From Spongospora subterranea f. sp. subterranea (taxonomy: Eukaryota > Endomyxa: Phytomyxea > Phytomyxea > Plasmodiophorida): 64,000 bases of DNA. The notes below the pieces were generated by a model. It was not told where the DNA came from. It made no database searches and worked only from the letters and a program-made list of their open reading frames with translations. Made by a program: the position numbers and the translations under genes. Below are positions 13,364 to 24,815 of this stretch, one piece after another (position 1 is the first letter of the stretch; each line of letters begins with the position of its first letter). The stretch lies in NCBI GenBank assembly GCA_049724395.1, contig JAUGWO010000102.1, forward strand, positions 248,001 through 312,000, given 5' to 3'.

Positions 13364-15845
13364 TTAAGACTTTGAAGGGCTTTCTGCAGTGATACCTTCT
13401 TCGGCCAACCAATTTCGCCAATTCCTTGCGAATTCCTTAGGAAGACTAGGAGGAAATTCTGAGAGAACTGCTTTGACGATTATCGATTCATCGACATTCT
13501 CTGGGAGAGTATACTGATCGGGAATGACTTTAAGGACTGAACTTAACCGAGCACAGCAAACCTACAATAGAGTGCCCAGGACATTGGCGATGTATTCTGG
13601 AGTTAAACGCTTGGCAGTGCTGGCGAAATCGACTGGGTAAATTGTAAGAGATCCGGGTAACAACTTTACAAGGGCGGAACTTTACTCTTGCCAATAAATT
13701 TTCTGCCTCAAGAACGCTGGTACCCGACGAAACAGTTTCTAGCCATTCTTCAAATAGATCCATTCTAACAGAAGAATATATGCAAGAAATGACGTCCACA
13801 TGATCTGTAAACAACGTAAGCGATTTGCAGATTCGAAATGACTAGGACTATTTGGTTACCTGAGCGCCATTTCACGTCCATGAAAGGAACTTGACTTTTT
13901 AATAGTTTTAATGTGTAAACAACCAGATCAATCTGGGGTATGTGAAGCAGTTTAATTAAAAGCTCCTGAGGGTAAAAATTAAAAGAGCTTTGTAATTGAA
14001 GCAAAACGGCTTACAGGCGCACGAAATTTCACCAAAGAACGGATTTGTCGAGGTGCCCGTTTGGATACTTTTTGAAGGATCCTTAACATGTTAGAATACG
14101 CCGAATACTTTCTCCAACAAGGATGTCCTTGGCAGGCTATGATGGAAAAAAGCATTCAATGAGATTAGACACAGTCTCACGCTGTAGTTTGAAAAAATAC
14201 GTTTAGCTTCAGCGATCAACTGTAGCATTGACACTCTATCGCTGGATCGCCACATGTTATCGTCAAAGGGACTACGATGGAAATAATGTTATAGTTAAAT
14301 AAGGTTGGTGATTGTCTTGAATACCTCAAATGTGGAATATCGTTTCGTTTTGTTAACGAAGCTGAAAGGTTTTGATTAAGAAACTTCAAGATCAGTATCA
14401 ACGCATTTTTGTCTTGCAACAAGCATAACATTGTAGAAAACTGCAGCGGATGCCCACGTCGGAAGATTTTCAGTAATTTGAGAAGGATAAATGCAATCGT
14501 CTTGGTGAGGATCTCCGTATGCCTTGATCTTTCAACAGTTTCCGTTAGGTCTTGGATATCTTCCCAAATCATGAACTCTGCCGACGTGTTAACCATTTGA
14601 GCGCTGCGGCGAACGTTGGGCGCAACCGAGAGAAGCAATTTAAGTATACCCACAATATACTGAGTGCATTTCAATGAGCAACATATATACACAGATGCCA
14701 GAATCATATACCTGCCTAAGCTGAGGTTGCATTACCCCATATAATTTGCTAGGCCCAGTTGTGTTATTAGGAAGATAATGTTCTTCGAACAGGTTTTGTT
14801 TCAAAATATCTTCTGTATCTGAATAACCAATATGGATATATTTCCTTGCCATTTCAGCTCGTTGCACCAAAGCTTTCGGAGTACGAACAAAGGTCACCAG
14901 CTCGATTCCGTTTTCATGAGCTGAGTTCGGAATGCACAAAATCGGCCCAAAGTTGTCACTAATATGTTGACATACACGGAAAACATCGCTCCGTCGGGAC
15001 TTTGGGGTTTTCACAAACTTTTCATCATCAAACTGAGATTTCCCTACGCCACCGAACTCCATAAGAATCATTAACCGCACCAGCAATAATATCTTTTTTA
15101 GGGGAAACAAATCAGCGTCATCTGATGCGACAAGATCCAAACAAAAAGCGATGCCGTTTTGGCCATTGAACACATTTCCGGCAAAGAACTCGCGAACCTA
15201 AAACAACGCTCACTTTAGAGTGTGGTTTTTTAACCGACGTGGTAAAACCTGTGTGTCATCTGAATGCAGAATCAGAATCATCAGCGTCATGTTCAGGCAC
15301 AGGCGAGATTCTTTTGTTAGTTTTGCAGAAGTTGACGAGCATTTGGCGCCAGATTCTGATAACTGTAAATTCCTGATTGCTTTCGCGGCTTTACAGAAAG
15401 CGGTGATGACAACGGGGAGTAATCCAGCACGAAGCATTCCCAACGAAAATTCTTTGGATAAACTAATACGCTGCTCAGATGAACTAGGGCAAGGCAAAAC
15501 GCCGCCGACCATGCACAAGCAAATAATTTCTGCGATTCTTATTCTTTCCTTGGAAGTTTTTAATTCGTCAACTAGAAGTTGAGTTAATCGAGTCGACGCT
15601 GTCAGAAAATCGAGCCCGGAAGGCGAACCGCAATCGTGGATTGCCTGGCGAAACTCGAACAGCTCAACATACTCCGAAAGAGAAAATATTTCGCTCAGCT
15701 CATTGAGAAGCGAATCCGTATCGCTTCTGTCGAATAAATTATCGCTTCCTGGCTTGACGGCGAAAAATGTAGCTGACAACCGCCTGCTGGTCCTATTGGG
15801 CAGCTTCATCGTCAGACGGCCCGCTGATTTTTCTGACGATGCCAT
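13364..15845 (-). CDS. STRIP: STRIP/Far11-family subunit of the STRIPAK complex
   Basis: STRIP proteins (yeast Far11) scaffold the striatin-PP2A-kinase complex STRIPAK. An in-frame stop lies just upstream of the ATG at 15845, which fixes the start. The N-terminal half shows the N1221 pattern: IRIAEIICLCMVGG, then VREFFAGNVFNGQNGIAF and PLKKILLLVRLMILMEFGG. The C-terminal half matches the DUF3402 region: VGILKLLLSVAP, then TKTIAFILLKLLKIFRRGHPLQ, ILKFLNQNLSA, CWRKYSAYSNMLRILQKV, LVVYTLKLLKSQVPFMDVKW and a closing PKEFARNWRNWLAEEGI. Introns follow DDTQ, QPQLRQ, NDIPHL and others. The stop at 13364 lies 240 bp from the start of the G-alpha gene on the same strand. The protein looks complete. Confidence 0.87.
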
Positions 15846-16247
15846 TGTTCATGAGAGGTCGGCGATATCCACTTCAGCTGGATTCTCTTCCGCTAAATCC
15901 AATGAGGCTCTACGCTCCATTATGACATACAGTGACCCACTTTCAACAAGCGGAACATACTGTACACAGTACACACACACGCTCACACATGAGTCCTGCC
16001 TGACTGATGAGTGGTGGCCCGGAGTCATCAAAGGGGGCTGCGTACCACGCTGGACAAAACACTCGAAAACAGTACATTTGAGAGATTTGTAAAATCTCAA
16101 CTAAGGTCGTGTCCACTCAAAAATAGGTATATTGCCATGGAGATTTCTCCAAGTACCCATTTTTTTCTCTAAGGAGAAAAATAGCTGCGGTTGTATGATG
16201 AAGTAGCTACAAGGTCGATCGTGGATTTCTTCCGGGGTACCTGTAGC
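15846..16247. other. region between STRIP and the inverted repeat
   Basis: About 400 bp that should include the STRIP promoter. It contains a small perfect palindrome around TTCTCTAAGGAGAA near 16160-16180. No gene is supported; the minus-strand open frame here ends in a stop directly before the STRIP start. Confidence 0.35.
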
Positions 16248-16982
16248 CATTTGTCGGAAGGATGGCTACGAGAGGTGATCGTCGCCATACCGCTGTGGCC
16301 AAGTTCAGAAAGCAGTTGTTAGTACGGCGTCTCCTAATCAGCGCATGATTTAGCGGCTCAGAGCTACGTTGTCGGCGATGAACCGCTTGAATAGCGAATA
16401 CATCAACCTTCCTGACGCTGATGAATTTATGTACAAAATGGACGTGAGTCGATGTAGGTCTCGTATGGCATCACGTCATTTACAGTATCACAATTGTTCA
16501 AAGGTTGCCTTACCCAGCTCACAAGTCGATGTGAGCTCAAAGCCATGTAAACCCACTGGCAAAACAGAGCAATCTGTTCGATGGACCCCCAACGCGACTC
16601 AATGTCTGATTGACGAGCTGGCGAAAACGAATCGCAACCCGATTTTTAAGTCTGAAAAGGACAAGATCAAGTTGCTGGTTGGACCGAAATCATGAAAGGA
16701 CTTGCCAGGGCAGGCCATTCTGCTTACGAAACAATTGTGATGCTGTAAAGGACGTGATGCCATACGAGACCTACATCGACGGCGTCCATTTTGTACATAA
16801 ATTCATTAATGTCCGGAAGGTTGATATTTTTCGCGATCCAAGCGGTTCATCGCGACAACGTAGCCCTGAACCCGCTAAATCATGCGCTGATTAAGAGACG
16901 CCGTACTCTAACAACTGCTCTCTGAACTTGGCCACAGCGGTCTTGCAACGATCACCTCTCGTAGCCATCCTTTCGACAAATG
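16248..16982. repeat. large inverted duplication (about 250-nt arms, 230-nt spacer)
   Basis: The left arm (about 16248-16499) and the right arm (about 16730-16982) are reverse complements over nearly their whole length. Both begin at CATTTGTCG in their own direction. They share the ATGGCTACGAGAGGTGATCG block, the GCGCATGATTTAG block, ATGAACCGCTTG and ATTTATGTACAAAATGGACG, down to CACAATTGTT. Mismatches and small indels are scattered, so the copies are not brand new. The left arm carries the first exons of the Myb/SANT-like frame, and the right arm is an inverted, partly decayed copy of them. The spacer holds the SANT-like domain. It could be a foldback element or an inverted duplication of a gene's 5' end. 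No target-site duplication was identified. Confidence 0.88.
16262..16695 (+). CDS. Myb/SANT-like DNA-binding protein, possibly transposon-derived fragment
   Basis: The frame opens MATRGDRRHTAVAKFRKQLL. A 32-nt GT-AG intron (16322-16353, with CTAAT inside) is removed, then the frame runs through MNRLNSEYINLPDADEFMYK to SVRWTPNATQCLIDELAK. That last part is a trihelix-type Myb/SANT-like motif with the expected tryptophan, of the sort found in small transcription factors and in partner proteins of PIF/Harbinger transposons. It ends abruptly about 30 residues later. A 42-nt stretch with splice-site ends near 16444-16485 may be a second intron; the frame stays open either way. The first two exons lie in the left arm of the inverted duplication. 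No transposase is visible nearby. It may be a truncated gene or a relic. Confidence 0.4.
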
Positions 16983-18048
16983 TTGTTTTTTATTTCAAAC
17001 GAAACAACGGCTCGTCATGCGTTGATGCTCAACGAAGTGCAGCAGTTTTTTTTTCTAATAACTAGATTAATGACTCTTCGTGTTGTACAGGCACCTTGCT
17101 GGCTTGTGCACCTCTCTATTACGCTAATGTTCGTCATGGTGATATAACCTATAGTTCTTGTAGAGAATGGCCAGCTGCCAGATTTTATGCCACAGTTCTG
17201 CATCCACGACGTCTAACTGACCATAACGCCGCGTTTTTGGACGATGGCGATATTGTTTGCAACAAGCCCACTGAAGAGATGTTGTCGGACGCAATCGAAA
17301 GGGAACCTTCAATCCAGCATGAAACTGATCTCACCCAGGGGCTTTCATCGGGCCAAAATTCCTCGAGCTAGACAAATCCATCATGGCCAGGAACACGCCG
17401 TCAAAATACACAGCGGCACCACATTGTTGACGGTAGTGTAGAGCACTCACATTCAAGAGACATGTTCCGTTTTCTATCGCCACTGGTTTTCGAGGATCAC
17501 CTCACAGTTTGGACAAAGAATGATTGCGACATCAACAATCATAGAGCCGAATTTATACAAAATTTCTTGCTGGATGCATGAGGCAAGCAGACCCTTTCTA
17601 GCAAATTGACCATCATCAAGTTACATTGGACGACCACAAATATGCGGATCAGTCTTATCCCGAATTTTTATCGTGATTATCGTGTGAATGAATCACGAAT
17701 CTGAGTGTTCATACTCTGAAGAACAGGCAGAATGGATCTGCAAATGTCTGCGTCGCCCCATCACCGACCGCAGTTAGCAATCGATACGAGTAAAGGCGAA
17801 TACCTGATGCGGATGCCGTTATCGTCATTGGCCTATAATGTTTACAAGACTAAACGCTACTATTAACGAGGATACTCCCAAGATTGGATAAGTATTTCGA
17901 ACGGTAATCTTTGACCGGTACGGTGAAGGTATCTTGGGAAATGGTCCGACGAGGAAAATAACGCCCTTTGACCCGAGTGACCTACGACTGGTTTGACCCA
18001 AGTGATTCGCGCGTTGTCGCAATATATCCTCCAAACTAAAAAAGGACC
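16983..18048. other. region with weak coding signal, no gene identified
   Basis: A splice-acceptor-like tract ends in TTGTACAG at about 17091. It is followed on the plus strand by an open frame to 17371 containing PLYYANVRHGDITYSSCREW. It has no family signature, and downstream frames are short and broken. It may be exons of the gene ending at 18453, or a relic. Confidence 0.3.
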
Positions 18049-18453
18049 ATGATGGAGCAAGTTAATTCTGGAGAACCGTATGAAGGATTAATTATTACAC
18101 CAACGCTAAGAGTTGCCGAATCGATGCTCCTCTTTGGTGAACACCTGAATGTTTTAATGCCAGAAATGGGTGCAGAACAACTATCGGCATATGATGAGGA
18201 ACTATACACCAGGATAACCGGCGGGTCATATTATGGTGACGCCGAGATAGAGGTGGACGAGCAATTCCCTGAACGGCCGGCAATCGATGCTCCAGGTGTG
18301 ATGCCTAGAGAACGCGGTGAAAGCGAATCCTGTCCCTATGGTGATGATCAAGAAACGATTCGCACTGATTATTCCCCTGTTGAAGGAAGGTCGATGACCA
18401 TTCACGAACTTGTTTATAACGCGATGCCCGAGTGTTTTATTACCGAGATCTGA
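18049..18453 (+). CDS. hypothetical acidic protein (possibly the last exon of a longer gene)
   Basis: A 134-residue open frame starts with MMEQVNSGEPYEGLIITP, is rich in Glu, Asp and Pro, and ends PECFITEI. I recognise no family, and there are no membrane segments or repeats. It is convergent with ARFRP1, whose stop lies 100 bp away. The acidic composition and uninterrupted length suggest real coding sequence, but the frame could continue from upstream exons near 17090-17370, so the start is uncertain. Confidence 0.35.
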   Translation: MMEQVNSGEPYEGLIITPTLRVAESMLLFGEHLNVLMPEMGAEQLSAYDEELYTRITGGSYYGDAEIEVDEQFPERPAIDAPGVMPRERGESESCPYGDDQETIRTDYSPVEGRSMTIHELVYNAMPECFITEI

Positions 18454-18553
18454 CAGCAAAGGATAGATTCAACACCATATTAAGCTGGACCAGGTCGGAA
18501 AAATGGTTGTGTTTTGTAAAAACAATAAAAGGACGTTTGACAAGACAGAACTG

Positions 18554-19304
18554 TCACCCTCTCCTCTTATCAGAAACTGATACGCGTTCCCTTTCAGAAA
18601 TCTGCTCCAATAACCAAAGAATAGCTGGCTTGAGGCCACTTCCGGTTATTGCTACGACATCGACAACTTGATATGGTCTAGTATCATCCAATGATAACAT
18701 GTCTGATATCTGATCCGACGGCAAGGCACCGGGCAAATCTTGCTTATTGGCCAGAATGAGTACTGGAACACCAACCACGTCCTTGTGTTCTAGAACGGAC
18801 AACAGTTCCTGACGAGCTTCCGATAATCGCTCGACATCTGCAGAATCGACAACGTAGATAATCGCGTTGGCTTCGGAATAGTATTTATCCCAGATCACCT
18901 AGAAATGAAATTGAAAATGTAATCTGACCGTGATAGATATCAGATAATGACCCGTATTCCAGATTGACCACCGACATCCCAAATAGTTACCCGACATGCG
19001 TCAATGTCCAAACGAACAACTGTCGGGTCGCGTTTGAGAAACCCAGACCCCAGCGAATCACAACACATGTTTACGGTTGAACCCAATTGTTGGAGTAGTT
19101 GTGATATTTTCATTCACCTTCATGTTCTTATCGAAAATCATCCGGAACTGCTCGAGACAGGTGCTTTTCCCGGCATTATCTAATCCTAAAACCAACAGAT
19201 CAGATCCACCTAGTGTGCCTTGGTGGAGGTCTACCAATGATCAAAAGTTGATACTCTGGGCGGTCGAACATGATGCATTTAATGTGATTTATGATGGCGA
19301 ACAT
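18554..19304 (-). CDS. ARFRP1: ARFRP1-type Arf-related GTPase
   Basis: ARFRP1 (yeast Arl3) acts at the trans-Golgi, recruiting Arl1 and golgins. Spliced in four exons, the product starts MFAIINHIKCIMFDRPEYQ and continues LLIIGLDNAGKST (P-loop), TPTIGFN (switch I Thr), TIWDVGGQSGIR (switch II), IWDKYYSEANAIIYVVDS, ILANKQDLPGAL (NKxD) and AITGSGLKPAI (the SAK-like loop). IWDKYYSEAN and the N-terminal hydrophobic patch, with no Gly2, are ARFRP1-like rather than Arf-like. Introns end GGTTTTAG, CGACAG and TTTCTAG and explain the frame changes. The switch II Gln is kept, but the next residues read SG where Arf proteins have EE or DK. The ATG at 19304 is the first that leaves no gap before the P-loop. 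Confidence 0.9.
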
Positions 19305-19578
19305 CGTCAAAATCGCTCTTGTTGGGTAAAGGGGGAATTACAGCATCGGCATTTCGACCCTTGAGCCGAATAATATCCACGGACTCCACCACTGGCTCTG
19401 GGATTGTCGTTGAAGATGGAGTCGAGACTACATAGAGATGGCGTGCTGCGTCCTGCACAGTGTTTCTAGGAGGCGCTGATGAGTACTTTGGACACCCTGG
19501 AGTCCCTGTCGCTCCAAGTCCTGTCCAATATTCTGGCCATTTCAAACGAATCGCTGGAATGGCTTGCTCAAAAGGCAT
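19279..19578 (-). CDS. small hypothetical protein overlapping the ARFRP1 start
   Basis: A 99-residue ATG-started frame (MPFEQAIPAIRLKWPEYWTG at its start, rich in Pro) has no recognised family. It ends inside the first exon of ARFRP1 in another frame. It may be a separate small gene, an alternative upstream exon or chance. Listed with low confidence. Confidence 0.22.
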   Translation of the reverse strand: MPFEQAIPAIRLKWPEYWTGLGATGTPGCPKYSSAPPRNTVQDAARHLYVVSTPSSTTIPEPVVESVDIIRLKGRNADAVIPPLPNKSDFDDVRHHKSH

Positions 19579-20229
19579 GTTCTTATCACCGCTTCTTCAG
19601 CTGGTTGGTTGAAAGGCCCAGATGGGTTATGGGTATTTTTTTACAGTAGGGGGTATCAAACCGACGAATTTCCCTGATGTATGTATACGCCCACGAGAAT
19701 CGCAAGCTTTTTACTCTTCACGTACGTGATGAACAGGTGAAAGGGCTGCCCAAGTTTGAGGTCGCCATCGAAAATGCGTCTAAACCAGGTTTTCGAAACT
19801 TCAGTACAGGCAGAACAAATTGAGAACAAAACTACTACGCGTTTGTTCTACCTGTAATGATGTTTTGAGAACCTGGGAGAGGAGCATCAAAACCGAGTGA
19901 CCTCTAAAGTCAATGTTTCGAAATTGTTTGCCATGGAGTTTCGATAACAATGTAGTACATCTCACTTGATTAACACTTTACATACGAACAAATCAGTACC
20001 TTCAGCAGGTGCAGTCTATCATCTTTTGGAGTACTTGCTAAGTGCATTACCTAGACTTAACACAGGTAAAGGCTGGTAAAGGTGACGCAGCGAAGTCAAT
20101 ACGGTGTCAAGTTCCGCCCGACTCTCAGCTACAAAACTACGATGGCAATTGGCGTTAATGTCTCAAATTTGTTGAACTTGTCAATTGCATCGTCATACTT
20201 TCGTCGCTTTAAAAAGCAATTCATACGAC
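19579..20229. other. gene-poor stretch with a TPR-like relic
   Basis: Near 20150-20220 the minus strand reads KRRKYDDAIDKFNKFETL, a helix-turn-helix of tetratricopeptide type continuing a frame from 20230-20330. Further along (19600-20130) the frames are interrupted and no gene can be assembled. It looks like a decayed TPR gene end. Confidence 0.35.
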
Positions 20230-20794
20230 AGCATAATGGTACCAACTAAACGGGATCTCCGCTACATGAAGCTTAATAGCCTTTTCAAAACAATCGAACT
20301 GATCGCAATAAGCAACGATCCCCCATTTTAATAGGTGGTTGACTTTGCATCTACTGGCGTTCCCAGAAAAAAACAAGAGTGTGCGTTGATAACAGATGGA
20401 TCATCACGGTCGGTATCTGAGCGTTCAAAGACTGGCGTTTGGAATTCCTAGCCCTGTGATTATCGGCCGGCATCAAACCGACTTTGATACACGCTGAATT
20501 TGACCTCTTGCAAGACGACAGCAATGACCTGTTCACATCGTCGCCACCACCTCTTTTCCTTGGTGCCAGAACTGCGACTCGCAAAGAGAAACACTTTTCT
20601 GGGGTGTCCGCTTCAGGTTCTGGTAGGATAAATTCACTGCTCCCTTCGCCGTGAATACTTTGCTTGAACGCCAGTAGATTCAACGTCAACAACCTATAAT
20701 AGTAATCGTTGCTTATTTCGATCGGCTCGATTGTTTGAACAGGTTATTGAGCTTCGTGTAGCGAACATCCTGTTTTAGTTGGTACCATTATGCT
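20230..20794. repeat. inverted duplication of a TPR-like gene fragment (about 130-nt arms)
   Basis: The arms at about 20230-20362 and 20666-20794 are reverse complements: AGCATAATGGTACCAACTAAA at one end, through CAACGAT, to ATCTACTGGCGTTC at the inner end, with scattered mismatches. On the minus strand the left arm encodes AYCDQFDCFEKAIKL and PFSWYHYAVV, a tetratricopeptide-like pair of helices. The right arm encodes a more decayed version on the plus strand (AYFDRLDCL, FSWYHYAL). The spacer (20363-20665) has a minus-strand frame with PEPEADTPEKCFSLRVAVL but no known domain. This is the second such local inverted copy in the window. Confidence 0.85.
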
Positions 20795-21166
20795 CTCATG
20801 CTGTGCACTACACGGAATACCTGTTTGGATGAGATCAGGGGTTTCGTCAGTCGCAGCCGATCTTAGATTTAATCTCGCGAGAGCTTTGGGTGAAAACTAA
20901 TTCTCCAACGGGAATGCATAGTGCATCTTTCAGGACCATGCAATCCGAAGCACATGTTAAACGATATTGCGGTTTGTTTCAAAACATTATCACATCAAGA
21001 TCGTATAGAGATCGCGAACTTTTGATCAACGAAAAGTTGGTATGTCTTACGAAAATTGCTGCAACGCAATCAAGTATCGAATCAATCTAAAGGTTTCACC
21101 AAAAAAGATGTGGGCCTTTTACACCCAAATGAAACGACTGTTAATGATATTTATTATCGATAGGTT
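20795..21166. other. region downstream of transportin-3
   Basis: About 370 bp next to the transportin-3 stop. A plus-strand open frame at 20890-21090 has no recognisable motif. Nothing else is supported. Confidence 0.3.
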
Positions 21167-24100
21167 TTACAAAGGATGTACACTGTCTTGATATGCAGAT
21201 TCAAAATTGAAAATGACTTCACGCTGTTCGGCAGCATTTGTAGCAGCAAGAAGATTATCGACGAAATTGGCTCGACCCGGAATAGATCCTGGGAGGCTAT
21301 ATCACCCGTGTCAACAAAAACAAAATTGAGAGATTAATACCCAACCTGTCAACAGCTTGACGAAGAAAAACTGCTGCACTAGTTTTATCAAGAGTGACAG
21401 CTGCCCTGATGACCTCAATCAAATCCCTCATTCTGTTCCGGGATAGATCTTCAAGCAAATGTCCAATCAGCTCCCTAAACATGATCGCTCCATACGTTGA
21501 AAAGATTGAAAGCACAGCGCTGGAAGAAACGCAAATATAAATATATATATTGCCTAAAGGATGCCAACTCTACCTTCTGCATTGCTCCCGAGTTCCACCA
21601 ATATCTAATAGATGCCTAATGAACATAAAAACAGCTCGAGCCGCCTCCCTATGTTGTACCCTGATGGCAATCAAGGCGCAGTGCAACGAAGATGGTAAAA
21701 ATCCGCTATTGAATGAAACTGCAGTTAGGTCGGCAATGCAGCGAGACAGAAAATTGAAGTAGTCTTCGCAGATTGTGGGATTCTCTGTTATTTGCTCAAA
21801 ACTGGTAAGTATGGACAGAGTTTTGGCAGCGATGCTGCCAAGAGCTTGAGCGAATAATTCCTGACACTCATCAACGCTGAAAAAACGAATAATCACCCCC
21901 GAGGCAGAAAATAATCACAGAAACTACGCACCTGGAAAATTCGTCGAGGCAGATGGAACAAGTGTAAATGAAGCACGACCAAGGGGCAGCAGGAAAAAGC
22001 CTGCTTAACAAAGGTAGAAGCACGGCGATTATTGGACAATCCCTCCCAGTCGCTCGCAAAGAATATTTCAAAAGACGACAGACTTTTTCCATTAACTTTT
22101 CATCGCGGACAAGGACAACGAGCATTTCTGTAAAAAAGTTATTGAAAACCTAGGGCACCAGAGGCGAAAACACATGATACCTTGCAATAAAGGCCACATA
22201 TCGTTGATGATACGAACTAGTTCATTGCATGAATCGAGATGAATACTTTTGAAAAGATGCGCTAAACGATCCAAATTAATGGAAAGTGTAGAAATATCGA
22301 TTTCCTGGCCATTTCCTAAGAGAAATAAAAATGCTTAAAACACTGACAAACGGCTTGGTATGCAACCATACGTAAAAGGCCCATTGTGGACGATAGACTT
22401 TGTAAAATGGGACTGATCAACTGCTGTAAATGACCTGGAATCGCTTCTGGAGGCCGGGAGCAGATAACGCTGCAGACACCTTCTATGATCTCACTTTGGT
22501 CGTCAAAGTCGAGACTCCCCATCGAACAATAAACCTAAGCTCCATAGAATCAGCCAAAACACAAATTCTGAAAGCAGCTACGAACCGCAATTAGCTGATT
22601 GATATCATGGGCGGCTAAATGACGCGCACAGGATTCACACACAAATTTGAACGCCATTGCAGCCGCTGACTGAGATGCAGGAATGGAAAGTCCCTCAACA
22701 ACAAAACCAAGAAGAGGGCCAATGGATTCTGGATGGGCATTAATCCAGTCCGAATATCTGTTAACGACTGAAACTCCATTGGCAAAAAACTGACTAATCG
22801 CATCTCAAACCTTCCAATAATCATCGTTGATGTATATCTGAGTACGGGATGTGAAGACATGGACAACAAATCCGCCATAACTCGCGGAAGCAGACTTTTT
22901 GACGCAGCGCTCTGAATGCAGGCTATGCATTGACTTTGACGGGCAAACCGCAAATACGCTTGGCATTACCTCTTCCCCAATTTTGATGTTCCTGGCGATT
23001 GATCTAACACTGTAAAGGCAAGCTTCCAGACGATGCCATTGGCGAGGATTTTGGCGATACTCAAGAACACATGGCTAATAACACAACAGTCAGAGACATT
23101 ACGTTAACGGCAGTGTAAACACTACTTCACCTGCATGCAGGATACCAAATGTTCCAGGCAGACTGAACTGTCACAAAAAGAAGATATGTCTAACAATGCA
23201 TCCGCTGCTTGATAGCGAAATCGTTTCTGCTCCTCATCTTGTTCTGATAGTCCATCGTAATCCGAGGGAAATTCGATCACCACTCTGATTTTGTCCATCG
23301 CAGCAAGAAATTCATTTTGATACCGTTGGCCGACAGCATTCGCTTGGTTCGCATCAGCACGAGAAAGCGCTTCCAGATTCGCTGCGAGTATGTACCTAGA
23401 TACAAGACCGCTGAATTGGTGTGTCGACACTCTATAATGGGCCAGCTGACCAAAAGTTAAACGAAAGGATCGAGAGTTCAGGATCAGGGTTAGAAGTGCA
23501 ATTGATAATCAATTGCAGCAAATCGGTCGCTTGCGGCGCTTGCTCTAATATCCAAGCAACATTCGACTCCGACAACTGAGTGAACACTTGCAGAAGTGAT
23601 CGGCATTGGCTAAAATCTTCGTCATTGACTAGTTGACAGTAATGCGGCCATAAGGAAAAAACAGCAGTGGAAAGCTAAGAAACCGGATCAGGGAGTAATC
23701 TAAGTTGATCGCGATTGCTTGTACTCACTTGCGACCGGAGGTTTTCAAGGTTATGTTGGTCAGCAAATACAATGAATGCGGTTATGACATCGCACGCCAC
23801 CTAGATCCAGAATCAACACATTACCAGTCGAGTAATACAGCTACTGACTTGAGACACATCACTGCAAGAAACAGCTTGGAAACAATCAGCAAGAATTGTC
23901 GAACTCAAAACACCGGCTTCAGGAACGGCTGCAAACGCATGCCGGACCCATGATAAAAGACAGCGTAAAACCATTCGTTGAACGCGCACGTCGTTCGATC
24001 GACGGATAAATTCTAAGGCCGCATTATTGCAGCATCGACGACAAAATCAATGTTTGAGGCAAACCTGACAAAAGAGAAAGTACTTTCGATGCGACAGAAA

Positions 24101-24815
24101 TGCACAAAGAAGCTGCACGAGGACTGGCAAGACGTGAACGCCTGGCAACCGTGTCGCATTCTTCAGGAAGTACAGTTAATATATGCAGTAGAGCGTGAGC
24201 AGTGGTTCCATGGCCCCCATCTATAGTATTAATCATTGAGAACTATGGCAACAATCAAAGTGTTTGATGAAACCATACTGAGCATAGAGACTAGCTGTTC
24301 AACAGGTTGGTCCCATTCCTGCATTTGAACTGCAAGAGAAGCTATGGCAAGTGACAATTGTGTCAAGATGATTTCGGTCCCTGTGATATGGCGAGAAAGA
24401 TAATTGAGAACCGCATCCCTAAAAGCGACTCGATTTTCCGGCGGCAGATCGCTGTAGGAAAACGACACCTGCATACACATTCATTATCGGTCGCACGCAA
24501 AAGGCGCCTAAGTACCTTATTGTATAGGGTATTTGCTGCAAACCAGACCGCCTCTGGTGAGGCAGATGTCAGCTGCAAGATATCATGGGAAACCTACCAG
24601 AATACAAACTCAGAAACTCAAGATTATTGCGAAAAAATAGCGCCTTTGGCATGAATTAACAATACCTGCCAAGCTTGATTCGTTCTTTGAAATTCCTTAA
24701 GAGCTAGGTCTGCTTGTTTTTTGGCTGCCGGATTGGGGTCGTAATATAGAGCGTGGACGGCAGCGAGGACGGCTTGTACAGCGGGAGACGGCTGCGATCC
24801 TGATGCCTCCGCCAT
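21167..24815 (-). CDS. TNPO3: transportin-3 / importin-13-like karyopherin (Mtr10 family)
   Basis: Transportin-3 (yeast Mtr10) imports SR-type RNA-binding proteins into the nucleus. The N-terminus matches the first HEAT repeats (VQAVLAAVHALYYDPNPAA, FQRTNQAWQV). After an intron comes PEAVWFAANTLYNKV, then YSDLPPENRVAFRDAVLNYL, LTQLSLAIASLAVQMQEW and TVLPEECDTVA, all in the order seen in human TNPO3. Further helical repeats follow over about ten exons: RYTSTMIIGRFEMRL, DLLSMSSHPVLRYT, LFKSIHLDSCNELVRIINDMWPLL and ELIGHLLEDLSRNRMRDLIEVI. The C-terminus reads FVDNLLAATNAAEQREVIFN. The ATG at 24815 starts close to the first repeat, as in the family. It shares an upstream region with PHF5A. Confidence 0.92.

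Noticed and set aside
15849-16100. Minus-strand frame directly upstream of STRIP
   Set aside because: Ends in a stop two codons before the STRIP ATG, so it is not part of that protein; it has no domain.
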